Assembly: GCF_002201475.1 (NCBI RefSeq) | Contig: NZ_CP021422.1 | Location: 3,162,001-3,226,000, forward strand | Length of the DNA: 64,000 nucleotides | Direction of reading: 5' to 3' | From: Acutalibacter muris | GTDB lineage: Bacteria; Bacillota; Clostridia; Oscillospirales; Acutalibacteraceae | Shown here: positions 24,313 to 33,076 of the stretch, one piece after another | Numbering within the stretch: position 1 is the first letter of the stretch | How the letters are laid out: every line of letters begins with the position of its first letter | Notes under the pieces: generated by a model | What the model saw: the letters and a program-made list of their open reading frames with translations, nothing else | The model's database searches: none | What the model was told of the DNA's origin: nothing | Position numbers and translations under genes: made by a program

Positions 24313-25791
24313 ATGAACACCTATGATAACGATAACAAGAGCACTCAAAGCGAAAGCGAGAGCACCGTACAGCAGAAGCCTGCGGCTCCCGAATACGGCA
24401 GCGCAAACCAGTCCAATACCGGCGCCTTCCCCTACACCACACAGACCGCCGCGCCCCGCTATCAGTACCCCCAGTACCAGACCCCGCCCGCTTATCAGGC
24501 TCCGGCCCAGACCCAGCAGAGCAGCTACAGCTGGGGGCCGGGCGCGCCCCAGGGCTATTACCAGCAGCCAAAGCCCGCCCAAAAAAAGAAAAAGGGCGGC
24601 AGGTTCTTTGTAAAGGCCCTGGCGGCGGTGCTGGCCTGCGGGGTGGTGTCCCTGGGCTCTGTGGGAGTCTTCGCCGGGATGATACAGAACGGCGTTGTGA
24701 ATATTCAAAGCCCGGAAAACGCGGAGGATACCGCCGCCTTTACCCTCTATAAGCGGGTGGACTCCGATGCGGGCGCCACCCCCACCGCCACCAAATCCGG
24801 GCTCACCACCCAGGGTGTGGCACAGAAGGTAATACCCTCCGTGGTATGCGTGCAGAACTATCAGATAATAGAGCAGCAGAACGGCTTCTTCAGCTACTTC
24901 TACGGCATGGGCGATGAGCGGGAAAAGTCCGGCGAACTGTCCCCGGCGGGCGAGGGCTCCGGCATAATTCTCTCTGAGGACGGCTATATAGTCACAAACC
25001 AGCACGTTATAAGCGGAGCCGACCGCCTGTCGGTGGTCACCTCCGACGGCACCAGCTATGAGGCGGAGCTCATCGGAGAGGACTCCCAGACGGATCTGGC
25101 GGTCATCAAGGTGAACACCGAGGATAAGCTTACCCCCGCCGAATTCGGCAGCTCCGACGACTTGCAGGTGACGGACCAGGTGCTGGCCATCGGCAACCCC
25201 GGCGGCTTACAGTTCAACTCCAGCGTCACCATCGGCTATGTCTCTGCCTTGAACCGCCCCGTCACCAACGGAGAGACCGGTTTCGTGGTGAACTGCATAC
25301 AGACCGACGCGGCCATAAACCCCGGCAACTCCGGCGGGGCGCTGGTGGACCTGAACGGACTGGTGGTGGGCATAAACTCCTCAAAGATCGCCGCCACAGA
25401 GTACGAGGGCATGGGTTTCGCGATACCCTCGACGGTGGTACAGCCCATCGTCAGCGACCTTATTGAGTACGGCTATGTCCGCGACAGGGCCATGCTTGGC
25501 ATTACCGGGGCCTTTGTGAACCGGTCCATGTCCAGCTTCTACGGCCTGCCCCAGGGCTACTGTGTGGGCGAGACCGTCACGGAGAACGCCAAGGCCTCGG
25601 GCCTTAAGACCAACGACATCATAACCGCTATCGACGACACGCAGGTAGTGGCGGAGAATACGGTCTCCTCCTATCTTGCCACAAAAAAGCCCGGCGACAA
25701 GGTGACTCTCACCGTGGACCGGCCGCTGACCGGCGAGAGCGGATTGAAAATAGAGCTGACACTGTCGGCCAATACAGGCTCCAATAACTAA
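24313..25791 (+). CDS. HtrA/DegP-like membrane-anchored serine protease
   Basis: 492-aa S1C protease. Residues 1-95 are a cytoplasmic low-complexity segment rich in Tyr, Gln, Pro and Ala, ending in a basic patch (KKKKGG). A membrane anchor follows (about 100-120). The extracytoplasmic trypsin-like domain has all three catalytic residues: NQHVISGAD (His), SQTDLAVIKV (Asp) and NPGNSGGALV (Ser). One C-terminal PDZ domain follows (ETVTENAKASGLKTNDII). RBS AAAGGAGCGG. It should degrade or refold misfolded envelope proteins. Confidence 0.95.
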   Translation: MNTYDNDNKSTQSESESTVQQKPAAPEYGSANQSNTGAFPYTTQTAAPRYQYPQYQTPPAYQAPAQTQQSSYSWGPGAPQGYYQQPKPAQKKKKGGRFFVKALAAVLACGVVSLGSVGVFAGMIQNGVVNIQSPENAEDTAAFTLYKRVDSDAGATPTATKSGLTTQGVAQKVIPSVVCVQNYQIIEQQNGFFSYFYGMGDEREKSGELSPAGEGSGIILSEDGYIVTNQHVISGADRLSVVTSDGTSYEAELIGEDSQTDLAVIKVNTEDKLTPAEFGSSDDLQVTDQVLAIGNPGGLQFNSSVTIGYVSALNRPVTNGETGFVVNCIQTDAAINPGNSGGALVDLNGLVVGINSSKIAATEYEGMGFAIPSTVVQPIVSDLIEYGYVRDRAMLGITGAFVNRSMSSFYGLPQGYCVGETVTENAKASGLKTNDIITAIDDTQVVAENTVSSYLATKKPGDKVTLTVDRPLTGESGLKIELTLSANTGSNN

Positions 25792-25833
25792 GCGTACAAG
25801 TTTTCTTTTTCATAATCTCCTTTTTCAAGCGGA

Positions 25834-25858
25834 GGGCCCAGGGCGTTTGCCCCGGGCC
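25834..25858 (+). terminator. Terminator after htrA
   Basis: GC-rich stem (GGCCC-A-GGGC / GCCC-C-GGGCC) with a GTTT loop, followed by a T/C-rich tail. Confidence 0.6.
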
Positions 25859-25936
25859 TTCTGCTTCTTCTTCGCCTTCCCGCCAGCCCTTGCAGAGACC
25901 TCCACCCACGAGACAAGCTGTTAAGAACGCTCGAGC

Positions 25937-27097
25937 CTAACTGAATACAGTTTCAGTATTGCGCACCCGCAGGAACATGGTGATTATCAGCCCCACAACG
26001 CAGCACCCGGCCATGAACAGGTACATGGAGCCTATGCCCCACTCCCCCGCAAGCCAGCCGCATACATTCTGCATGACCATGCCCGCAAGGCTGTTCACCG
26101 CCCCCACCACCGCCAGCCCCGTGGTGGTAAGCCCCGCCGGGATCAGACAGCGCACCATCTTTAGGGTCAGCATCATGTAGAGGGTGGAGGTGACCGCCTT
26201 TAAAAGCACCACCACCGCCATCACCAGCCACGCCGACTTTGACAGGCCGTACACCGAAAACTGGACTATTGCCAGCACAAATACAAGCGCCGTAAGCACC
26301 TTCCCCGAGAGCCTGTCCATGAATTTGTTGGAGAATAGAAAAAGGGGTATCTCCACCATGGTGCCTATGGACAGCACCGTGCCCACCATGCCGGTGGGCA
26401 GCCCCAGCCCGGAGAGGAGCACCGGCGAGTAGTTCATGTTCACCCCGGAGCAGCCGGAGAATATGAACGCCGCCAGGAGAAACAGAAAGAACTGGGGGTT
26501 TTCCAAAAGCGCGGAGAACTTTGGCTTTTCCGCACTGTCCTCCGAGCCCTTTACCGCTGGACGCAGCTCCACTCCCAGAAGTCCCAGAAGGCTCAGCCCG
26601 CAGGCCGCCGCCACCAGCAGAAACAACGCGTACCCCGGCAGCAGCTCTATGGCGAGCCCTGCCCCCTGAACCCCCGCGGCAAAGCCTAGGGTGCCCCATA
26701 CCCGCAGCACCCCGTACCTGAAGCGGCTGTCCCCGGCAAGGCGCTCGCATATGGACGACAGGCCGTTCATCGCCGCCATGATAAGGCCGTTCAGGGCGAA
26801 CAGTATTCCCAGCCCGTTCACCGCCGAAAATACCCACCCCAGCGCCGCTGCGGATATCAGCAGGACCGCCGCCACCAGCTTCTGGTTCTTGGCCCGGTCG
26901 GCTATGTAGCCCAGCACCGGGACCAGCCCCAGGGAGAACAGCCCCGCCGAGGAGAGTATCAGGGACATTTCTCGGTCGTTTTTCCCAATGCCGGTCAAAT
27001 ATACCGACAACACCGCGCTGTAGGCCGCGAAGGCCAGGTAAAAACCCGCGTATAGGAATATGTAGCTTAGATAGCTGTTTTTATATTTTTTAAACAC
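25937..27097 (-). CDS. Major facilitator superfamily transporter
   Basis: 386 aa, about 12 membrane segments. The first (YLSYIFLYAGFYLAFAAYSAV) and the loop YIADRAKNQ, an MFS A-motif variant, resemble the phenylpropionate/oligosaccharide-symporter branch of MFS. No regulator or catabolic gene adjoins it, so the substrate cannot be read from context. It is preceded at three bases by a small membrane-protein gene on the same strand, and that by a P-type ATPase gene; the three probably share a transcript. Confidence 0.85.
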   Translation of the reverse strand: MFKKYKNSYLSYIFLYAGFYLAFAAYSAVLSVYLTGIGKNDREMSLILSSAGLFSLGLVPVLGYIADRAKNQKLVAAVLLISAAALGWVFSAVNGLGILFALNGLIMAAMNGLSSICERLAGDSRFRYGVLRVWGTLGFAAGVQGAGLAIELLPGYALFLLVAAACGLSLLGLLGVELRPAVKGSEDSAEKPKFSALLENPQFFLFLLAAFIFSGCSGVNMNYSPVLLSGLGLPTGMVGTVLSIGTMVEIPLFLFSNKFMDRLSGKVLTALVFVLAIVQFSVYGLSKSAWLVMAVVVLLKAVTSTLYMMLTLKMVRCLIPAGLTTTGLAVVGAVNSLAGMVMQNVCGWLAGEWGIGSMYLFMAGCCVVGLIITMFLRVRNTETVFS

Positions 27098-27100
27098 AGT

Positions 27101-27475
27101 TTATACCCAGATAAAATTAAACACCAGAATCAACACGAACACAAACCTTATAATATGGTGGGACAGATGAAATAAGCTCTTGTCCCCGGACTTCTCCGCC
27201 GCAGAGCGGCCATTATAGAAGGCCGCGCCGCAGACTCCCCCGCCGCCTATCGCCATCAGCAGCGAGTCCAGGTTCCCCGGCCAGCCCCAGAGGCAGGCGG
27301 GCACTGACAGCAGGGCAATAATACTGCAAACCAGCATGACTATCTGCGAGGGCCTGTACTCCTTTCGCAGGGCGCTTATCACCGCGATAAGGTGCAGGAC
27401 GCCGAATATCAGCGCCAAAACGCATACGGCTATGGCCCAGCCCACAAAAAATGTGTGGTCTAAATTTGGATTCAT
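27101..27475 (-). CDS. Small membrane protein of unknown function
   Basis: 124 aa with about four hydrophobic segments (FFVGWAIAVCVLALIFGVLH; VMLVCSIIALLSVPACLWGW; HHIIRFVFVLILVFNFIWV). The start overlaps the P-type ATPase stop by ATGA and its stop is three bases before the MFS gene, so it belongs to that operon. I do not recognise the family. Confidence 0.7.
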   Translation of the reverse strand: MNPNLDHTFFVGWAIAVCVLALIFGVLHLIAVISALRKEYRPSQIVMLVCSIIALLSVPACLWGWPGNLDSLLMAIGGGGVCGAAFYNGRSAAEKSGDKSLFHLSHHIIRFVFVLILVFNFIWV

Positions 27476-29949
27476 TGTCCTTTTCTCCTTTTCATCCTGT
27501 CCCGGATCTTTATGGGGTACACCGGGCTCTGTGAGTTTGCTATCACGTGGTCCACCAGATGGAGCATGGCGAGCATGAACACTATAGCGAATATCAGAAG
27601 CGGCATAAGGGCGATGAGCATGGGGAGGCTCAGGGCAGTGAGCTCGAACAGACCGCCGAAGAAGCTGTAGGCCAAGAGGAACGCCGTCAGAAGCCCGAAG
27701 AACAGGGTGCCGCGCAGGGCGTTAAAGGGGGCGCTGACCTTAAAGAGCATTATAAAGCCGGTCATGGCCGTGACTATCACCGCCATGGTGGAGGTCTCCT
27801 CTGTGGTCAGCCCCAGGGGCGCCGCCAGGGCGCAGAGAGCCACGATATTGGCGGTCATTGTAAGGGCGGCGGGAATACACATACGTATGACATTGTTGAT
27901 GAACTTACCCTTCAGCCTGTCGTTATTGGGCTCCAGGGCCAGTATGAACGAGGGCACGCCTATAGTCAGGGAGCTTATCAGTGTCTGCTGTATTGGCTGG
28001 AAGGGGTAGGAATAGTTGATGAAGATGAACAGCACCCCGATAAGGGCCGAGAAGATGGTCTTTACCAGAAACAGGGAGCTGGAGCGCTGGAGGTTGTTTA
28101 TGGACCTGCGCCCCTCTTGGACCACCACGGGCATAGAGGCAAAATTGCTGTCCAGCAGCACCAGGTTTGAGACGGTGCGGGCCGCGTCGCTGCCAGAGGC
28201 CATGGCTATTGAGCAGTCGGCCTCCTTCAGGGCCAGCACGTCGTTCACACCGTCGCCGGTCATGGCCACGGTATGGCCGTCCTCTTTAAGGGCTTTTACA
28301 AAGGCTAGTTTCTGCTGTGGAGTCACCCGCCCGAACACGGCGTACTCCTTCACCGCTCGCTTTATGTCCTCCTCGGTGCGAAGGGTGGTGGCGTCCACGT
28401 ATTTATTTGCATTTGAAAGTCCGGCCTTTCTGGCGATGTTGGCCACGGTCACGGCGTTGTCGCCGGAGATGACCTTCAGGTCCACCCCCTGGTCCGCGAA
28501 GAACCTAAGGGTCCGGGGGGCCTCCTTGCGTATCTTGTCGCTTATAAGTACCAGGCCCATGGCCTTCATGCCCTTTGGCAGAGACTTATCGTCAAAGCTC
28601 ATGTCTGCCCTTGCCAGCAGCAGCACACGCTGGCCGTTCTTTGAATAGCTCTCGGCCCGGGCTTTATAGGGCCCGAAGGCCCCGCCCAGCACGAACTCCC
28701 CCGCACCCATGACGTAGCAGCCCCGGCCCTGGAAATAGGCCCCGCTCCACTTTCTGGCCGAGGAGAAGGGCACGGTCTGGGCCGCCCTCCAGGAGGAGGG
28801 CGGGCTGTCCGCCAACCACTCCTTTATAGCCATAAAGGTGGGGTTGCTGTCCGTCAGGGTGTTCACAAGGGCAGTTAAAGCCTCCTCCATCTGGTCCCCG
28901 GTGAAACCCTCCAGGGGTACTATCTCGTCCACCTGCATGGAGCCCTCGGTGATGGTGCCGGTCTTGTCAAGACAGAGAGTGTCCACCCTTGCCAGGGTCT
29001 CCACGCAGTACATATCCTGCACCAGGGTCTTGCGGGCGGAGAGCTTTATGACGCTGACCGCGAAGGCCAGGCTTATGAGCAGCACAAGGCCCTCTGGTAT
29101 CATGCCCACCATGGCCGCCACGGTGCTCACCACCGAGCTCTGTATGGTGTCCCCCAGCACCACGTACTGCTTCCAGAACAGCAGCCCGCCGATGGGCAGA
29201 ATGGCAAAGCCGATTATTTTTACGATGAAGTCGATGGAGTTCATTATCTCGGAGTTGCGCTTTTTCATGTAGCTGGCGTCCCCGGCTATCTTGTTGGCAT
29301 AGCTCTCGGCCCCCACATGCTCCACCTGGGCCGAACAGGTGCCGCTTACCACAAAGCTGCCGGAAAGCAGCGGGTCCCCCGGCTGCTTCACAATGGGATC
29401 CGACTCGCCGGTTAAGAGCGACTCGTTCACCTCGCATTCGCCGTCCACCACGGTGGCGTCCGCGCATATCTGGTTGCCGGCGCCAAAGATAAGTACGTCG
29501 TCCAGCACCACGTCCTCCACCTTCACGGTGTGCCTCTGCCCGCCTCTCAGCGCCACGGCCTTCGGGGCCGATATTAAAGAGAGCTTGTCGATGGTGTGCT
29601 TGGCCCTTATCCCCTGGAAGGAGCCTATCACTATGTTGGAAAGGATCACCCCCATAAAGAGCGCGTTTCGGGGGGACCCCACCAGTATGACCGCCAGGGC
29701 CAGGGCGAAGTTCAGAAGGTTGAAAAAGGTAAATACGTTCTCCCAGATTATCTGCCCCTCGCTTTTTGTATGCACCCCCGAGTCGCCGTTATGCAGGCCC
29801 TGCTTTACGCGCTGTTCCACCTGCCGGGGGGTGAGCCCCTCGCTGGGGTCCGGGTAAAAGCGCTGAATATTCGCGGCCAAAGAGTCTCCCGCAGCTTTCG
29901 TGCTCTGGGGTGTCTGGGCTGGTGGCGTTTTCACGTGCTTCATATCCAT
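27472..29949 (-). CDS. Cation-transporting P-type ATPase
   Basis: 825-aa P-type ATPase with cytosolic N-terminus (cation-ATPase N-domain PDPSEGLTPRQVEQRVKQGL), actuator loop LTGESDPI, phosphorylated Asp in CLDKTGTITEG, and hinge MTGDGVNDVLALKEADCSIAMA. The membrane motif PEGLV replaces the PEGLP of Ca/Na,K pumps, seen in a Firmicutes branch of uncertain cation. A second Met four bases on is also possible as start. It is the first gene of a three-gene operon with a small membrane protein and an MFS transporter. Confidence 0.9.
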   Translation of the reverse strand: MDMKHVKTPPAQTPQSTKAAGDSLAANIQRFYPDPSEGLTPRQVEQRVKQGLHNGDSGVHTKSEGQIIWENVFTFFNLLNFALALAVILVGSPRNALFMGVILSNIVIGSFQGIRAKHTIDKLSLISAPKAVALRGGQRHTVKVEDVVLDDVLIFGAGNQICADATVVDGECEVNESLLTGESDPIVKQPGDPLLSGSFVVSGTCSAQVEHVGAESYANKIAGDASYMKKRNSEIMNSIDFIVKIIGFAILPIGGLLFWKQYVVLGDTIQSSVVSTVAAMVGMIPEGLVLLISLAFAVSVIKLSARKTLVQDMYCVETLARVDTLCLDKTGTITEGSMQVDEIVPLEGFTGDQMEEALTALVNTLTDSNPTFMAIKEWLADSPPSSWRAAQTVPFSSARKWSGAYFQGRGCYVMGAGEFVLGGAFGPYKARAESYSKNGQRVLLLARADMSFDDKSLPKGMKAMGLVLISDKIRKEAPRTLRFFADQGVDLKVISGDNAVTVANIARKAGLSNANKYVDATTLRTEEDIKRAVKEYAVFGRVTPQQKLAFVKALKEDGHTVAMTGDGVNDVLALKEADCSIAMASGSDAARTVSNLVLLDSNFASMPVVVQEGRRSINNLQRSSSLFLVKTIFSALIGVLFIFINYSYPFQPIQQTLISSLTIGVPSFILALEPNNDRLKGKFINNVIRMCIPAALTMTANIVALCALAAPLGLTTEETSTMAVIVTAMTGFIMLFKVSAPFNALRGTLFFGLLTAFLLAYSFFGGLFELTALSLPMLIALMPLLIFAIVFMLAMLHLVDHVIANSQSPVYPIKIRDRMKRRKGQ

Positions 29950-30103
29950 AGTACCTCGCTGTTCTTAATGGTAAGTTCTGGTCCTGTTATCCTATTATAT
30001 ATTAAGTATACACCTAATCCGCTCAGTTTCCAAGGATAATCCATTAAAAAAAGCCAAAATATTTTTTACAGATATCTTAATTCATAAATTTGTAAGGAAA
30101 AGA

Positions 30104-30132
30104 TTGACATTAGCACAAGGAGCGGCTATAAT
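30104..30132 (+). promoter_or_regulatory. Consensus promoter of the ricin-fold gene
   Basis: TTGACA (30104-30109), exactly 17 bases, TATAAT (30127-30132). The gene should be strongly expressed. Confidence 0.88.
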
Positions 30133-30210
30133 ATATAGTATCATAACGTAAACTGATAAACAGAAAGCCCGCTTATATTGTGTACAGTGCGGAGGAAAGG
30201 AAGATTTTGT

Positions 30211-30897
30211 ATGGCTGCTAAGGAAAAGCGCGAGGAGATTATTATAGTGAACCGCAGGACCGGCAAAGCGCTACAGAGTACCGGCCAGGATAACGGCCAG
30301 ATAGTGGAACAGGCTGAGCCCAACGGCAGCGACGCTCAGGTATGGATACAGGTAAAGGCCCCGGGCCGCGCGGTAAAGCTTGTGAACAAGCAGAACGGTA
30401 AGGTGCTGGACGTTACCCACGGCAGCACAGAGGCCGGTTCCTGGGCCCAGACCTGGGACGATGTGGACGGCGGCAGCCAGGTCTGGAAATGGGTCAAGGT
30501 CACCGCCGAATATAAGAAACTGATGAACGTCCAGTCCGGCAAGGTACTGGATATCGTCGAGATGCGCGAGGACGACGGAGCTCCCGCCCAGATATGGGAC
30601 GACGTGGAGGGCATTGGCCAGCAGTGGAGGACGGTTCCTGTTTCGGCGGAGCCGGAGAAGGAGCCCGCCCCGGCAAAGGAGGAGACGCCCGCCCCCAAGA
30701 AGCGCGCTCCCCGCAAGCCCAGGGCCGTGAAGGAAACCGCCCCCGCCAAGGAGGAGGCGCCAAAGGCCCAGGAGCCCGAAGTTAAACCTGAACCTGTTGC
30801 GGAGACCACCCCGGCTCCCGTAAAGAAGGAGTCACCCAAAGCAGAGGCTAAGCCCGCCCGCAATAAGCCCGCGCGCAAGCCTAAGGCTCCCAAATAA
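30211..30897 (+). CDS. Cytoplasmic ricin-type beta-trefoil protein with Lys/Pro/Ala tail
   Basis: 228 aa. Residues 1-150 form a ricin B-like beta-trefoil with three QxW repeats (QVWIQV, QVWKWV, QQWRTV), each preceded by an IVNRRTGKAL-like strand; such domains usually bind carbohydrate. No signal peptide or membrane segment, so it appears cytoplasmic, unlike most RICIN proteins. Residues 150-228 are a low-complexity tail of Lys, Pro, Ala and Glu (for example KKRAPRKPRAVKE), like histone-H1-type or nucleoid-associated tails. The start at 30211 has GGAGGAAAGG upstream. A perfect promoter and two terminators frame it as a single-gene unit. Function unknown. Confidence 0.85.
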   Translation: MAAKEKREEIIIVNRRTGKALQSTGQDNGQIVEQAEPNGSDAQVWIQVKAPGRAVKLVNKQNGKVLDVTHGSTEAGSWAQTWDDVDGGSQVWKWVKVTAEYKKLMNVQSGKVLDIVEMREDDGAPAQIWDDVEGIGQQWRTVPVSAEPEKEPAPAKEETPAPKKRAPRKPRAVKETAPAKEEAPKAQEPEVKPEPVAETTPAPVKKESPKAEAKPARNKPARKPKAPK

Positions 30898-30909
30898 CTT
30901 GATCGTTTA

Positions 30910-30935
30910 GGCAGGGCTTTCGGGCCCTGCCTTTT
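30910..30935 (+). terminator. Terminator of the ricin-fold gene
   Basis: Stem GGCAGGGC / GCCCTGCC with a 6-base loop, then TTTT, 12 bases after the stop. Confidence 0.8.
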
Positions 30936-30956
30936 GATATGTTCTGATATCCATCA

Positions 30957-30999
30957 AAAAAGGACGGCCTGCGCAGCTTCGCGCAGGCCGTCCTTTTTT
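30957..30999. terminator. Strong bidirectional terminator
   Basis: A perfect 14-bp stem (30961-30974 with 30981-30994) and 6-base loop, flanked by AAAA and TTTTT. It ends the rubredoxin transcript on the minus strand and backs up the ricin-fold terminator on the plus strand. Confidence 0.88.
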
Positions 31000-31004
31000 A
31001 AGCT

Positions 31005-31160
31005 TTACTCCTTCTCAAAGGCGTCCTTGCCCAGCCCACAGGTAGGGCAGGTCCAGTCCTCGGGCACCTTCTCCCAGGGAGTGCCGGGGGCCACGCCGTT
31101 GTCCGGGTCCCCCACCTCGGGGTCATACACATAGCCGCAGGGGCATACATACTTGTCCAT
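31005..31160 (-). CDS. Rubredoxin
   Basis: 51-aa rubredoxin, an Fe(Cys)4 electron carrier in the cytoplasm. The two knuckles are visible: [15 protein letters not shown] near the N-terminus (CPCG, one residue tighter than the usual CxxCG) and [10 protein letters not shown] near the C-terminus. Start MDKYVC has AGGAGG upstream. It follows the reverse rubrerythrin gene by 34 bases and probably donates electrons to it in peroxide removal. The shortened CxC spacing is the only unusual point. Confidence 0.9.
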   Translation of the reverse strand: MDKYVCPCGYVYDPEVGDPDNGVAPGTPWEKVPEDWTCPTCGLGKDAFEKE

Positions 31161-31194
31161 TTTGTAACCTCCTAAGATTGTCGTCTATAATGTT

Positions 31195-31734
31195 TTACTT
31201 GAAGTACCTCTCCAGCAGACCCTTAAAGGCCTTGCCGTGGCGGGCCTCGTCACGGGCCATCTCGTGGACGGTGTCATGGATGGCATCCAGGCCCTGCTCC
31301 TTGGCCATCTTCGCCAGCTGGGTCTTGCCGTCGGTGGCGCCGTTCTCGGCCTCTACGCGCATCTCAAGGTTCTTCTTGGTGCTGTCGGTGACCACCTCGC
31401 CCAGCATCTCGGCAAACTTGGCGGCGTGCTCGGCCTCCTCATAGGCGGCCTTCTCCCAGTAGAGGCCTATCTCGGGATAACCCTCGCGGTGGGCGACCCT
31501 GGCCATGGCCAGATACATACCCACCTCTGTGCACTCGCCCTGGAAGTTGGCGCGCAGACCCTCGACGATCTTCTCGTCAACGCCCTTGGCCACGCCCACC
31601 ACGTGCTCGGCGGCCCAGGCCATATCGCCGGACTGGGCGTTGAACTTCTCGGCGGGGGCGCCGCAGACAGGGCACTTCTCGGGGGCGCTGTCGCCCTCAT
31701 GGACATAACCGCATACGCTGCAAACAAACTTCAT
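31195..31734 (-). CDS. Reverse rubrerythrin (NADH peroxidase component)
   Basis: 179 aa. The N-terminal rubredoxin-like knuckles ([25 protein letters not shown]) precede the four-helix di-iron domain, the order that defines reverse rubrerythrins. Di-iron ligands fit [26 protein letters not shown] and DEARHGKAF. It reduces hydrogen peroxide and oxygen in anaerobic Clostridia, with electrons from rubredoxin, encoded next. RBS AGGAGG. A PerR-type regulator lies two genes upstream, the expected control, though a PerR box was not identified. Confidence 0.95.
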   Translation of the reverse strand: MKFVCSVCGYVHEGDSAPEKCPVCGAPAEKFNAQSGDMAWAAEHVVGVAKGVDEKIVEGLRANFQGECTEVGMYLAMARVAHREGYPEIGLYWEKAAYEEAEHAAKFAEMLGEVVTDSTKKNLEMRVEAENGATDGKTQLAKMAKEQGLDAIHDTVHEMARDEARHGKAFKGLLERYFK

Positions 31735-31790
31735 GGTAATTTTCCTCCTGATTTTGAATATATTATGTGATATTTCAAAGCGCCTATGCG

Positions 31791-31895
31791 TTTTAGTAAA
31801 CGCACTTCAAAATCGGTTTTACCGATTTTGAAGCTAGGCGGCTTTGCCGCCTAGTTCAAAAGAGACATACCTCTTTTGAACTGCGTTAACTATAA
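31791..31895. repeat. 105-bp modular hairpin element with inverted ends
   Basis: Outer inverted ends TTTTAGTAAACGCA (31791-31804) and TGCGTTAACTATAA (31882-31895), 12 of 14 matching. Inside are three perfect hairpins: 31805-31833 (12-bp stem), 31834-31854 (9-bp, CTAGGCGGC) and 31855-31880 (10-bp, TTCAAAAGAG). A 57-bp relative with the same ends and the last hairpin type lies at 58089-58145. It looks like a MITE or REP-type repeat. Confidence 0.8.
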
Positions 31896-31909
31896 CACCG
31901 TGCGCTTTT

Positions 31910-32386
31910 TTACAAATCTCTGACGGCCACTATCTCTTCGCCGCACATCTCTCCGTTCTCCACAAAGCCGAACTTATGATAGAGCCCCCGGGCTGCGGTA
32001 TTCTCCGGCTCATAGCTCAGCCAGACCTTATACGCCGGACCCAGCGGCCTTTCCCGAAGGTACTCAAGGCAAACCTCCAGGGCCCGCTTTCCAAGTCCGC
32101 GCCCCTGATGCTTTTCATCTATCATAAACCGCCACAGGCAGTAGCTGTCCTTTGCGCTCTCGGGCTCGTCCGGGTCGTCCAGGCTCCCATAGCCGAACAT
32201 CACGAACCCCACCGGCCCGCCGCCCTCGTATATCCCGAAGGGCTGGGCCGCGTGTCCGCCGCTTACGGCCACATAGGCCTCCGCAAGGCTGAGCACGTTT
32301 GGGGCCACAAACTCCCGCTGGTCCTCCCGGACCTCCAGGGCGATGAGCTGATCGATGTTCTCAAAGGTCACTTTTTTCAGCTCCAC
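31910..32386 (-). CDS. GNAT-family N-acetyltransferase (PaiA/BltD-like)
   Basis: 158 aa. The acetyl-CoA loop is HQGRGLGKRALE near residue 95 and the C-terminal PENTAARGLYHKFGF is typical of GNATs that modify spermidine or other amines. Its first 26 bases overlap the end of the PerR-type gene on the same strand, so translation is coupled. Substrate not determinable. Confidence 0.85.
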   Translation of the reverse strand: MELKKVTFENIDQLIALEVREDQREFVAPNVLSLAEAYVAVSGGHAAQPFGIYEGGGPVGFVMFGYGSLDDPDEPESAKDSYCLWRFMIDEKHQGRGLGKRALEVCLEYLRERPLGPAYKVWLSYEPENTAARGLYHKFGFVENGEMCGEEIVAVRDL

Positions 32387-32816
32387 TGTCCTTCTCCTCT
32401 CCGGCGCTCTGCACGCCCTTCAAACAGTCCCGGCACAGCCCCCTGAAAGTGACGCTTGCGGACTCTATTTTACACCCGCTCTGCTCCGATATGCTCTCAA
32501 GCTCCCTCGCCCCGGGCAGTTCAGCCTGCACGTCTATAACCGCGCCGCAGCGCTCGCAGACCAGGTGGGCGTGTGGCGATGTGTCTCCGTCGAACCTCTC
32601 GTGCCCGGCTATCACCCCCAGGCTCACCGCCTGGCCGGTCTCGGTAAAACGCCCAAGGTTTCGGTAAACAGTTCCAAGGCTCAGGTCCGGGTACTCCGGC
32701 TTCAGCTGCCGGTAGACCCACTCTGCGGTGGGGTGCGTTTCCGTGTCCCGCAGGGCGCAGAGGATAGCCTCCCGCTTCCTGCTGAAATTTTCCCGCCCCC
32801 TGGGCACACGCACCAC
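32361..32816 (-). CDS. Fur/PerR-family metal-dependent regulator
   Basis: 151 aa. Winged-helix DNA-binding domain (ILCALRDTETHPTAEWVYRQ; LSLGTVYRNLG), then the dimer domain with PHAHLVCERCG and FRGLCRDC: two CxxC zinc knuckles, as in PerR. The HERFDGDTSPHAH stretch carries regulatory-site His and Asp, where PerR has oxidation-sensitive histidines. Location beside reverse rubrerythrin and rubredoxin genes favours a PerR role over Fur or Zur. Promoter at 32837-32864. Confidence 0.88.
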   Translation of the reverse strand: MVRVPRGRENFSRKREAILCALRDTETHPTAEWVYRQLKPEYPDLSLGTVYRNLGRFTETGQAVSLGVIAGHERFDGDTSPHAHLVCERCGAVIDVQAELPGARELESISEQSGCKIESASVTFRGLCRDCLKGVQSAGEEKDSGAEKSDL

Positions 32817-32836
32817 TCCTCTCCCCGGCGAGGGAT

Positions 32837-32864
32837 ATTATAACACAGTTTCCAGGATTTGTAA
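32837..32864 (-). promoter_or_regulatory. Promoter of the PerR-type gene
   Basis: On the minus strand TTACAA (32859-32864), 16-base spacer, TATAAT (32837-32842), 20 bases before the start codon. Confidence 0.6.
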
Positions 32865-32911
32865 AGTAGGAATCGTTATTGTTTTTGATTTTTTGTTATT
32901 CCACATCTTTT

Positions 32912-33076
32912 TCAGATTTTCGACACTCGGGCTATCTTCTTTTGCAGCGGGCCCTCCAAAAAGGGCTTGAGGTTTTCAGGCTGGCGCATGACCTTCGAGA
33001 AGATAAAATCGTCACAGAGGGTCAGTTCTTGGAAGGGCTTTATGCCCAGCAGAGTCTTTTTGTTATCCACGCTCAT
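32912..33076 (-). pseudogene. Truncated Rpn/PD-(D/E)XK transposase-like gene, coupled to trkA
   Basis: 54 codons (MSVDNKKTLLGIKPFQELTL, then CDDFIFSKVMRQPENLKPFL) that match the N-terminus of the Rpn recombination-promoting nuclease/putative transposase family, normally about 250-300 aa. The stop comes at 32912, before the catalytic core, and the sequence then turns AT-rich. The start overlaps the preceding TrkA stop (ATGA). It may be a relic or a short peptide kept by coupling. Confidence 0.65.
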
